From assembly GCF_963583255.1 (NCBI RefSeq), contig NC_084806.1, positions 23,664,317-23,728,316 of the forward strand: a DNA stretch of 64,000 nt. The letters are read 5' to 3'. The position numbers and the translations under genes were made by a program. Positions within the stretch are counted from its first letter, which is position 1. Each line of letters opens with the position of its first letter. Shown here piece after piece: positions 10,293 to 20,653 of this stretch. The stretch comes from Pyrus communis. Taxonomy: Eukaryota > Streptophyta > Magnoliopsida > Rosales > Rosaceae. The notes beneath the pieces are model-generated. The model had not been told where the DNA came from, did no database searches, and saw nothing but the letters and a program-made list of their open reading frames with translations.

Positions 10293-13067
10293 TTAAGATT
10301 CATTGGAGCCCACGGCATGGAGGGGTATTTCCTCCACCATATGCTCCTCAAAAAGGTCGTGGTAAGGCTTTATGAATGGAAGGGGATTGTGATCCTCCTT
10401 GATTGTGGTATTGAGCTTCCTAAAGTCCATGTAAACACTCCCACCACCTTGAAATAGATTGGAAATCTGAACCAAAGAAGGTAACAACCTATTAGTTGAA
10501 ATGGGAATTGGAATTGGGGTTAGAGGCTTACAAACATATTGTGATGGAGGCTCAAAAGTGGTAGCACTGTCAACAAAATCACTATGGCAACTCTCGCCCA
10601 GATTGGATGTTCTTAGGGCCTCCACTCCAATTCCTTCTTCGATGGTAGTGCTAGATGCATCTTTCTTGATAGGTGTTGATTGTTCCTGCCCTATATCTTT
10701 ATTCACATTAATGACAAAACAAGGATGAACATCATTAGGGTGCTTAATAGATTCAAAAACATTGAATTTAATTATATCACCACCAAACTCCATTGTTAAT
10801 GCTCATTTGGCCACATCAATCTTGGTTTGGGCTGTTTTCATGAATGGTCTTCCAAGTAGGAGTGGCAATGGTGGAGAATGAGCCGAATCTTCCATTTCAA
10901 GCAAATAAAAATCAGCCGGAAAGTTTAAATGATCAACCTGCACCAAAACATCTTCCAAAACTCCTTTTGGATATGCATTAGAACGATCGGCTAATCGAAT
11001 AATAACTCCATCATTTTTAAGCTCTCTTAACTTCATAGATGCATAAATAGAGTAAGGCATGACATTAATGGATGCACCTAAGTCTAACATAGCATGCTCA
11101 AACCTTTTATTACCAATTACACAAGGGATAGTGAAACTACCTGGATCTTTGCATTTAGGAGGCAATTTCCTTTGTAACATGGTAGAGACATGTTCACTTA
11201 CATGCACTACTTCCTTGTTCAAAATCTTCTTCCTTGTTGTGCAAAGCTCTTTCAAGAACTTGGCATACTTTGGAACTTGCTTGATTGCATCAAGGAGTGG
11301 ACTATTGACTTGCGTTTTTCTAAATGTCTCAAGAATGTACTTGTCATTCTCTTCCTTCTTTGATTGTAAAAATCTGCGAGGGAAAGGCAAATTTGGTGGA
11401 ATAACATTCAAAACAATTGAATTTGGATGTACCTTACCTTTGGTGGATGATTTGAACTCCCTATGAGGATGCGGCAAGGGTGGTTCTACCCTTTCCGTGG
11501 CTTGGCCTTGCTCATCCTCTTTGTGCAGCAGCTTGTCCTCTTCTTTTTGGCTTGATTTGGGTGGTTGTGGGGTGGTTCCAACTTCCTTGCCACTTCATAA
11601 CGTGATAGCATTGGCGGTTTCAAATGCTCCTTTTGGATTTACAATGGTTGAACTAGGGAGTTTGCCTTGGTCTCGAAATTATCCTACGAACTCCACAATC
11701 TGTCGAGTTTGCTTTTCCAAGTGGTCCACCCTTTTGTCTTGATTTTGCATTGCTTTGTTTTGATTTTCTTGCCCCTGAGACAAATTGGTGAGTAACTTAA
11801 TAAGCGTATCATGATCCAAAGATGTACCTGAATTTGTTTGGGCAGGTTGTGTTTGGGGTTGATTTGGTGTGAATGGCTTTGTATAGAAGTCCGGGGGTTG
11901 TTGCCTAAATCCTCCTTCTTGTTGGGGTTGTTGAGGCTCCCTCCACTTGAAATTTGGGTGATCTCTCCAGCCCGGATTGTATGTGTTGGAATATGGATCA
12001 TTCCGTGGCTGATTTTGGCTTGGAAATCCAATAGCATTTGCACTTTCCCATCCCCCATTCTCAATCAATTGAAGGCACTTTTCAAAGAAGTGTCCTTGGA
12101 TAGAACACACGCCACATACATTGGGTCCTTGCATCCTCATTCCTTCGGCCATCTGAGACACAATAGAAGTAAGATTAGCTAATTGAGATTGAATGTTTGA
12201 AGTGGAACTTACCTCCTTTACTTGCTGCCGTGGGGGGTCCCTTTGCCCAATTCTTTCGTATTGTTGTGCATTCAACGCGCGGTTTGCAATTAGTGTCTTT
12301 GCTGCCATAGGAGTTTTGTCAACCAATGCACCTCCCGCTGAAGCATCGAGCATTTATCTTTCAATTGGAAAAAGGCCTTCATAGAAATATTGAAGTAGAA
12401 GCTCTTCCTTCATTTGGTGTTGAGGGCATGATGCGACAAGGGCCTTGAAACACTCATAATATGCTAGAAAAAACTCTCCTTGGCTTTGTTGGATTCCGCT
12501 AATCTTCTTCCTCAAAAGAATGACTCTTGAAGTAGGGAAGAATTTCTCTAAAAATGCTCTCTTCATGCTCTCCCAAGAAGTGACAGTTCCAGGTGCTAAT
12601 TCGTATAACCAATCTTTAGCCTTTTCCAAAAGAGAGAATAGAAAAGCCTTCATCTTCAAAATATTGCTATCAACATTAATTGGAGTCATGCTTGAACACA
12701 CCACCTCGAACTCTTTTAAATGCTTGTTTGGATCCTCCATAGATAACCCATGGAACTTTGGAATGTGGTGCAGCAAACTAGACTTTAATTCAAACTCATC
12801 GGCCTTATCTTGAGCTGCCCTAGGATATTGGATGCATAGGGGTGCGGCATTGTCCATTCCCGAGGCGGAAAGCTCCTTGATTGTTTGATTGTTCGCTACC
12901 ATGACTTGTACTTCTTTTTCCTCTTTTGCCGTGGGTTCCTCTTCCTCCTCAAAATCAGATTCTGAGCTAGAACTTGGTGGGTTAAGTTCTGGCTCCTTCC
13001 TCCTCCTTCTCAAAGTTCGCTCAAAGTCCAAGATGTTTGCACGAACAGGTTAAGAGCTACGAGTCAT
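10293..13067 (-). pseudogene. gag-protease relic of element B with vestigial RT motif
   Basis: Reads right to left. The start at 13067 corresponds to the M-T-R-S-S start of element A gag and is followed by a stop at codon 6. An acidic Ser/Glu-rich N-terminus and the gag core (F-H-G-L-S-M-E-D-P-N) follow, then a CCHC zinc knuckle (C-G-V-C...G-H...C) near 12090-12120, the Y-N-P-G-W-R-D-H-P-N-F motif, a Q/P-rich stretch, and an aspartic protease with D-L-G-A-S-I-N-V-M-P near 11070-11100 and L-L-G-R-P-F-M-K near 10835-10860. In-frame stops lie near 12354, 11679, 11597 and 10802. The last part carries an RT-like D-F-R-K-L-N...D-H-N-P-L-P-F-I and then ends, so most of RT and all of RNase H and integrase are missing. 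Confidence 0.88.
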
Positions 13068-13150
13068 AAACTAGTACCTACAAACAAGAAAACAAAACAA
13101 GGTCAGCAACTAAAACAAAACATATGAAAAAGAAACAAAAAGAAACAACG

Positions 13151-13176
13151 GGGGATTAGCAAAGTTGCTAATCCCC
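13151..13176 (-). other. Leader hairpin overlapping the PBS of element B
   Basis: GGGGATTAGC, a 6-nt loop, then GCTAATCCCC: a perfect 10-bp stem whose right arm shares ATCCCC with the primer-binding site. Diverged copies of the hairpin are at about 17107-17130 and 41496-41519. Confidence 0.6.
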
Positions 13177-13189
13177 GGCAACGACGCCA
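13171..13189 (-). other. Primer-binding site of element B (tRNA-Asp type)
   Basis: On the - strand it reads TGGCGTCGTTGCCGGGGAT, complementary at 18 of 19 positions to the 3' end of plant tRNA-Asp as I know it. It lies seven bases from the LTR end. Confidence 0.8.
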
Positions 13190-13195
13190 AAAATT

Positions 13196-15281
13196 TGATG
13201 TGATAAATAATAGCACTCAAATTAAACCCTCTTATTGACAATTGTAGTAAAGATGTACGTAGGGATCGTTCTAGGCCGGGGATTAGGAGGGATTGCTAAT
13301 CTAATAAAAACTGACTCAAAGATACAAAACTAGGCTTAAAAACACTTAAATAAACTCAAAGACTCTTAACTAAACTTATATAACTCAAAACAAATTGAAA
13401 AGACTCAAAACAGCACAAAACAATCAAGTAGACTCAAACTAGGCTCTAGGACTTACTTTGGACGAAAATTGAATTAGTTTTGACTCAAAACACTTAAAAA
13501 CACACAATAGGACAGATTCTAACTAATTTGACACAACAAAGTAAAGGGAATTGGGTTTTTGACGAATTTAAAGTAAAAACAAGTAACTTAAAGACTTAAA
13601 CAAAGTTTGGACGAATTTGGGGAAAACTATGGGTGATAAGCTAGCTAGAGGGTCCTTCTCCACACATGACACACTTGCATACAAATTGATTTCCAGTTGC
13701 TTTTTCAATAAACCATAAACCTCAACACCGCAGATTAACCGTGACATCACTAATTAATCCTCAGATTTTCCTTAAGTCATTGAATTGGATGGGATACGCA
13801 TCGTTAACCCAAATTATTCTTCAAAAGTTCCCTACATGAAAAGCATAATAGAGATACAATCAAAGATCATTAAGCTTTGTGAAAACCATAAGCATTGACA
13901 AGGCATTCGTAACTATGAACAACATGATACTCCTGCTAGGAATTTACTTAACGCGATCGTTTATAAGCGACCTCCACTACTTGTGAATATAAGTTCATAA
14001 CGATTATGTGAAACTCCCTTATATTCTAGCATCAAATTCATGCATGCAAACTAAGCGGGCCTCCTTAATCAACATACAAGAATAAGTTATCAATCAAGCA
14101 GTTAAGGAAATTGCATTCACAATTTTATGAAATCACAACTGAAAGTAATCAATTTATATTGCAAATATAATCATGGTTTAGAATTCTCCTCTAGCTAAAA
14201 TGAGTTTAGCCTCTCATGTTCACAGCAAAACAAAGAAAACTTAATTTAAACATTGAAAACAAATATTGAATACACCTAGAAATGCTCTAACAATCCAACT
14301 TGAATGGCCAAAACATCCAAGGGTCTTCTCTCCTTTTTCTTTGCTACGGCACAAGGGTGAATGGGTGTGAAATTAGGTTGTGGTGTATGGTTGGTTGAAT
14401 GGTGAAGGGAAGTTGTGGAATTGTGGTGTGGAAGGGAAGGATGATGGCTGAATAGGTGAATGATGTCTTCAAGGATGAATAATGGCTGGTTGTGTATGTG
14501 AATGAGTATATGTGTGTATGGGTGCGGCAAAGGGTGATAAGGGTCAGAAACTATCAAAATAAGTAAGTAAGATCAGAAATTAAATATAATAGGAAGGTGA
14601 CATGTGGCAAGAAAAGGGAAAGGAAGATTAAAGCCAGAAAGTAGGAGAGAAAAGGAATGTAGGGTGAGGCAGAGATTAGGATTAAAAGGGAATGTGATCT
14701 TGGGACACAAAATAGGGAAGAAATAATCCCCTTGCACGGCAAGGAATTAGAATAGAATAGGAATGTGTTTTAAGGCTCAAAATTAGGTAAGGATTTAGGC
14801 TACCTTGTGCGGCAAGGAATAAGGGATCCATAGGTAGGTACGGCAACCTCTATGGTAGGTTCTAGGATTTCTAGAAACATGTTATTTAGCAACCTAACAT
14901 GTTTTGGAACCCTTTTTTTTTACTAGAACATAAGTGAGGTAGGATTAGGAAACTTCTAAGCCAAGAATAGAAACTTTCAAAATTTGAAACTTTGGTTTCC
15001 CATTCTGAACTCTTAGTTCTTCATTTTCATTTCTTCATCTCTTTATTCATTCCTAGCCTCCTTTGGTCTTCAATTTCGTCCATCCACCTTGAATTCTTGC
15101 ATATGCTATCCATTCCAAGCCCAAAACTGCTCCAAAATGCACCAAAATGCACTTTCTTGTTACTTTAGCCATTTGAACCTACAAACACACGAAAATAGCT
15201 CAAAATACTAAAATAACCATGAACTAACAACATAAATGTAACAAAACAAGCTAACTAAGTCGCCTAAATATGCTCTTATCA
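13196..15281 (-). mobile_element. Element B 5' LTR (2086 bp)
   Basis: Starts TGATGTGATAAATAATAG next to the PBS and ends GCTCTTATCA, followed by the target duplication CTAAA (15282-15286). It contains about 500 bp (roughly 14400-14900) absent from the 3' LTR. ORFs inside it are not conserved in the other LTR. Confidence 0.9.
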
Positions 15282-15286
15282 CTAAA

Positions 15287-17086
15287 GTGGCAAGAAAAGG
15301 CAATTTGGAGCATTTTGGAGCAGTTTTGGGCTTGGAATGGTTAGCACATGCTTGGAGCAATGTGGATGGATGAAATTGAAGTTCAAGAAGGGCTAGGAAT
15401 ATGCTAAAGAGTTGAAGAAATTAATTCAAGACTTGGAAGACAAGGAATTAGCAAGAAAGAAGGAAACATGAGTCAAACTTCCTTATTTTGACTTAGTCAA
15501 TCCTAATCCTTCACTACCTAAGTTCCAGTTGCAAGGAGGATCCCTAATTAATTTAGGACATTTAAATATATGTTTTAGAAGACCTAGTCCTATTTCCCAG
15601 TCCTTGCCGCACCAATTTTTCCTTTCCTTTTCCCTTGCTGTGCAAGGCAAACCCTTTCCCATTCCTTGCCGCACCCTTGTTACCCTTTTCTCTCTTGGAT
15701 TTTGATTTAATTACCCTTTTTCCTTGAGGATTTTGGGTCCAAATCTTTCCCAGAACATTTAATTAATCCATTCCTTTCCTCTCCTAAAATATATACAATC
15801 TGCCACACAAAACGACCAGATTGGATTCACCATTCAATCATCCCATAACCATTCATTCATTCAGCCATCCATCCCTCACATACACAAGCCGCACCACCTA
15901 TCCATGTCACACCATCACCTAATTTCATACACACACACCTTGTGCCATAACTTTTCAAGGAGAATAGAGAGAAGACCCTTGGAGCCATGCTTGCCATTCA
16001 AGTTTTGGATTGTTGGAACGTTCTTAAGTGTATTCTATCTTTTGTTTTCAATGTTTAATTTAAGTTTTCTTTGTTTAAGTGCGAATATGAGGAACTAATT
16101 TCATTTTGGCTAGAGGAGAATTCAAAGCCATGAACATATATGTGATATGAATTGATTTCATCCAATTATTGTTTCATAAATTGTGAATGCAATTTGCTTA
16201 ACTACTTGATTGATAACTTATTCTTGTATGTTGATTAAGGAGGCCTAATTAGTTTGCATGCATGAATTTGATGCTAAAATATAAGGGATTTTCACCTAAT
16301 CATTATGAACTTATATTTGCAAGTAGTGGAGGTTGCTAGTCACAATCGTGTTAAGTAAATTCCTGGCAAGAGTATCATGCTTTTCATAGTTACGAATGCC
16401 TTGTCAATGCTTATGATTTTCACAAAGCTTAATAAACTTTGATTGTATCTCTATTATGATGTTCATGTAGGGAACTATTGATGAATAATTTGGTTGTTGA
16501 TGCGTATTCCATCCAATTCAATGATTTAAGGAAAATCTGAGGGTTAATCAGTGTTGTTCACGGTTAATCTGGGGCGTTGAGGTTCATGGTTTATTGGAAT
16601 AATAATTGGAAATCGATTTGTATGGATATGTGTCATGTGTGGAGAAGAACCCTCTAGCTAGCCAATCACCCATCAATTCACCCAAATTCATATCCCTTTA
16701 CTTAGTTTCCGCAATTTGTTTGTTTAAGTTTTAAATTCGTCAAAAATCCAATCCCCTTTACTTTGTTGTGTCAAATTACTTAGAATCTGTCCAAACTTGT
16801 GTTTCTAAGTGTTTGGAGTCAAGTTAAAATCAACTTTTGTCCAAATCACCCTTTAGCGTCTAGTTTGAGTCTATTTGATTATTTTGTGTTGTTTCAAGTC
16901 TCTTTAGTTTGTTTTGAGTTCTTTGAGTCTAGTGAAGTGTTTTTTAGCCTAGTTTTGTGTTTTTGAGTCAGTTTTAAGTAGATTAGCAATCCCTCCTAAT
17001 CCCCGACCTAGAATGATCCCTACTTACATCTTTACTACAATTGTCAATAAGAGGGTTTGATTTGAGTGCTACTTTATAACACATCA
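15287..17086 (+). mobile_element. Element A 5' LTR, second piece
   Basis: Resumes the LTR cut at 5429: the text '...agggctaaa' joins 'gtggcaagaaaagg' once one copy of CTAAA is removed. It ends ACACATCA at 17086. The reconstructed LTR is about 1.9 kb, like the LTR at 38418-40256. Confidence 0.88.
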
Positions 17087-17092
17087 AATTTT

Positions 17093-17111
17093 TGGCACCA
17101 TTGTCAGGGAT
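17093..17111 (+). other. Primer-binding site of element A, decayed
   Basis: Reads TGGCACCATTGTCAGGGAT. Against the expected tRNA-Asp site it has four differences, all G-to-A or C-to-T, the pattern left by deamination of methylated cytosines. A hairpin (agggattagc/gctaatccc) follows, as in element B. Confidence 0.75.
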
Positions 17112-17203
17112 TAGCAACTTTGCTAATCCCCCCTGTTTCTTTTTCATGTATTTTGTTTTAGTTTCTGACTTTGTTTTGTTTTCTTGTTTTTAGGTACTAG
17201 TTT

Positions 17204-18838
17204 ATGACTCGAAGTTCTCAACCGGTTCGTGAGCATATCTTTGATTTTGACAACGATTTTGAACGAACTTTGAGAAGGAAGAGGAAAGAGCCAGAACCTA
17301 ATCCACCTAGTTCTAGCTCAGAATCTGAATTTGAAGAGGAAGAAGAGGCCACGGCTCATGAATTAGAGGAAGAACAAATCATGGCTGCAGATAATCGAGC
17401 AATCAAGGAACTTTCCACCTCGGGATTGGCCAATGTTGTACCCCTATGCATTCAATATCTTAGGGCAGCCCAAGACAAGACCGATGAGTTCGAATTAAAG
17501 TCTAGCTTGCTGCATCATATTCCTAAATACCATGGGTTGTCCATGGAAGATCCAAACAAGCACTCGAAGGAATTTGAAATGGTATGTTCAAGCATGACCC
17601 CAATCAACGTGTGTGACATCCCACATCGCTCAGGGGAGTGATCCTTAAATGTATATTCCCATCCCTACCTAGCACAAGGCCTTTTGGGAGCTCACTGGCT
17701 TCGGGTTCTGTAGGAACTCCGAAGTTAAGCGAGAAGGGGGCTAGAGCAATCTTATGATGGGTGACCCACTGGGAAGTTGCTCATGAGTTCCCAAAAACAA
17801 AACCGTGAGGCAATGGTAAGCCCAAAGCGGACAATATCGTGCTACGATGGTGGAGTAGGCCCGGGAAGTGATCCGTCCCGGGTTGGGATGTGACAATTGG
17901 TATCAGAGCCTAACCCTGGCCGCGTGTATGCCGACGAGGACGTCGAGCCCCTAAGGAGGGTGGATTGTGACATCCCACATCGCCCAGGGGATTCATCCTT
18001 AAATGTATATTCCCATCCCTACCTAGCACGAGGCCTTTTGGGAGCTCACTGGCTTCGGGTTCTGTAGGAACTCCGAAGTTAAGCGAGAAGGGGGCTAAAG
18101 CAATCCCATGATGGGTGACCCACTGGGAAGTTGCTCGTGAGTTCCCAAAAACAAAACCGTAAGGGAATGGTAAGCCCAAAGCGGACAATATCGTGCTACG
18201 ATGGTGGAGTGGGCCCGGGAAGTGATCCGTCCCGGGTTGGGATGTGACAACGTGGATGGTAATATTTTGAAGATGAAAGCTTTTCAATTCTCTCTTTTGG
18301 AAAAAGCTAAGGATTGGTTGCATGAATTGGCACCTAGAACCGTCACCTCTTGGGAAAGCATGAAGAGAGCATTCTTAGAGAAAATTTTCCCAACTTCAAG
18401 TGTCATTCTTTTGAGGAAGAAGATTAGTGGCATTCAACAAAACCAAGGATAATCTTTTCCAATGTATTATGAGCGTTTCAAGACTCTAGTTGCATCATGC
18501 CCTCAACATGAAATGAAAGAAGAGCTTCTAATTCATTATTTCTACGAAGGACTTCTTCCAATTGAAAGTAAAATGCTAAATGCCTCGGTGGGAGGAGATT
18601 TCATTGACAAAACACCCGTTGCTGCCAAGACCCTAATTGCCAATCGAGCCTTGAATGCACAACAATACGAGGGAGTTGGACAAAGGGACACCTCACGGCA
18701 GCAACCACAAGTGAAGGTAAGTGCAATTTCTGAAATTCAATCTTAATTGGTTAATCTCACTGTTCTTGTGTCACAGGTTGTTGATGGATCCAAAGTGCAA
18801 AAAGCAAGTGTATGTGGCATGTGCACCATGCAAGGACA
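17204..18838 (+). pseudogene. gag of element A, N-terminal part, split by Cassandra
   Basis: The start M-T-R-S-S-Q-P-V-R at 17204 follows the leader. An acidic Ser-rich segment and the gag core (H-G-L-S-M-E-D-P-N-K) run to 17611, where a Cassandra (17612-18249) interrupts. The frame resumes at about 18255 (N-I-L-K-M-K-A-F). Stops occur at about 18450 and 18744. The zinc knuckle starts near 18812 and is cut at 18838 by element D; its second half is at 27580 onward, so the knuckle spans the two sides. It encodes the structural protein that packages the element RNA in cytoplasmic particles. Confidence 0.88.
17612..18249 (+). mobile_element. Cassandra TRIM, complete (638 bp)
   Basis: LTRs at 17612-17895 and 17966-18249, each 284 bp, with TGTGACATCCC/GGGATGTGACA ends. 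The 70-bp internal part contains the tRNA-Met PBS TGGTATCAGAGCC (17898-17910) and a purine stretch before the 3' LTR. The 5S rRNA-like domain lies about 17715-17790 and 18070-18145. The 5-bp target-site duplication ACGTG is at 17607-17611 and 18250-18254. It sits in the gag of element A and is non-coding. Confidence 0.96.
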
Positions 18839-20638
18839 TGTTGGAAATGTGCCCTAAAACCAATCATATGATGATACTTTACGGACATTTCACAAAGTTA
18901 AACTAATGTAGTTTAAATGTAAAGGGCAAAGATTATTGTTTGAGCCGTCTCATATAAATGTTATATGCTTAAACGATAAGTCCAAGGAATATGTGATTGG
19001 AAGAATGCGATCTAAAGAAGTTAGATTCATGAGACCATTCTTTCGTTGACACATCCTAAACGTTCCTGATCATAGGATTGTCAATTGGGCATTGACAGTC
19101 CGTTAAGATCAGTACGTGTTATGTCTTCTCTCAGGGAGAGTGACTAGTCTCGAGTCATTGGTGTGTGTGACATCAAGACAAGTACGTAGGTGCTCAATAG
19201 AGAATGAGTTCACTGAACACGATCAACGAAGAGTTCTCATATTCATGTCACATGAGAACTCATGGTTGGGATAATGCAAATTAGTCTTTTGACCTGAGGC
19301 ATCACAGTTGTCTTGTGGTTAGGTCCTTAATCTTTGATTATGTCAAAGTCACTCCATCAGGAGGGTGGCCACGGCATCGTTGGGGTTAAGCCACTTAGCC
19401 ATGGAGGCAAGTGAATGCGCAACAAGGGATCTCTAACCTTCAAACTGTTTGAGGGAGAATACTCTATGATATGATTAAGAATCTTTGGCCAAAGTATGAA
19501 TGAGATTTAGGAATGTGTTCCAAATCACATTCAAGGTAATCATATAAGAACAAGACTCACATTGGATAGTAGACATGAATAAACTATCAAACCAAACAAT
19601 GTGGTCAAGAGTATTGTATTAGAGAAATACCGTATTGCATTTGTAATCCTAAAACTGAATAGGTTCTCCACCTCTTCTGATTAGCTTGGGTAACCATGAC
19701 ATGCTGCTAGGCGTCAACCATGGTTTGTGGAAGCCCTAAAAGTGTATTATCACTAACGGGAGAATTGAAAGTAAGTTTCAATTCACAATCGATTAGAAAG
19801 AGTTTTAATCGCCCACTGCCTCGCTAAAAGGAACCTAATGGATCGTTCACCGAGTAAGGTAGAGTTTGAAGAAACAACGGAGATGAGTAAGAATAATTAA
19901 ATGGTTTAATTATTTATCTAAGGCTAGGATTAATTAATATGTTAATTAATCAAACGAATAAGTTCGTTAAAGACCTCGGGTTAGTTTTGGGCCGCAAGGC
20001 CCAATGGGATTTGAATGTCAAGCCCATTAACTCAAGTTGTATGACAACTTGAATAAACAAAGGGCTTGAAAGCCCAATAAACCCTATAGGCCGGCCATGT
20101 TAGAAGAATAGGGCTTTTGGTCCATTAGGTCACTTATTTGAAGGGACTATATAAAGGACTTTATAGCCTAAAATTCATTAAGGGTTGTTTTTGGGGAAAG
20201 GATGAGAACACAAGCTCTCCTTTCTCTCTAAAATTTTGGCCACCTTGGAGGGATCATCTAGCAATCAAACTCCTCCAAGGTCACTCATTTCTTCTTCATT
20301 ATGCCTTGGTGATGAATCATTAGAGGTTCTCAATTTTGGGAACTTTGGAGAAACCTTTTTCATCCATCCAAATCCATAGATCTAAGATGCAAGGAATGAA
20401 GGCCCTCTCTTTGGGTGATTAGCCTTTGTTTAAATACAAAGAGGAATCTACAAAGGTATATATTTCAACTCACTTTGTTTTGAGTTGATTATTGGTTCAC
20501 CATTTTACTAGGCTTTGAACATTCATGGGTAATGTTTTGTTTTTAAGTGCATCCTAGCATGATTCCGCCTTTAATTTGTTAATTGCATGCTAATGATGTT
20601 GCTTAAATGAACATGTCATCTTCCAAAATAATCCTTCA
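18839..20638 (+). mobile_element. Element D 5' LTR
   Basis: 1800 bp, TG...CA ends, followed two bases later by the tRNA-Met primer-binding site. A candidate LTR promoter TATA ('gggactatataaagg') lies near 20143-20157, and the transcript would begin downstream. Confidence 0.95.
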
Positions 20639-20640
20639 AG

Positions 20641-20653
20641 TGGTATCAGAGCC
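20641..20653 (+). other. Primer-binding site of element D (tRNA-Met)
   Basis: TGGTATCAGAGCC, complementary to the 3' end of plant initiator tRNA-Met, directly after the 5' LTR. Confidence 0.92.

Larger units (their letters stand above)
5430..15281 (-). mobile_element. Element B: Athila-type Ty3 element lacking most of pol
   Basis: A complete insertion on the - strand: 5' LTR 13196-15281, PBS 13171-13189, gag-protease relic 13067-10293, 3' non-coding region, PPT about 7013-7025, 3' LTR 5430-7012. CTAAA flanks it at 5425-5429 and 15282-15286, a perfect 5-bp target-site duplication inside the LTR of element A. RT, RNase H and integrase are absent apart from one short RT remnant, so it would depend on proteins supplied by a relative. 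The 3' LTR is about 500 bp shorter than the 5' LTR. Confidence 0.92.

Noticed and set aside
11059..12813. Several + strand ORFs (11059-11466, 11838-12182, 12520-12813)
   Set aside because: Shadow frames of the - strand gag-protease relic.
17715..17790. Functional 5S rRNA gene
   Set aside because: Only part of the 5S text is conserved, and it lies inside TRIM LTRs with TG...CA ends and a target duplication; not annotated as rRNA.
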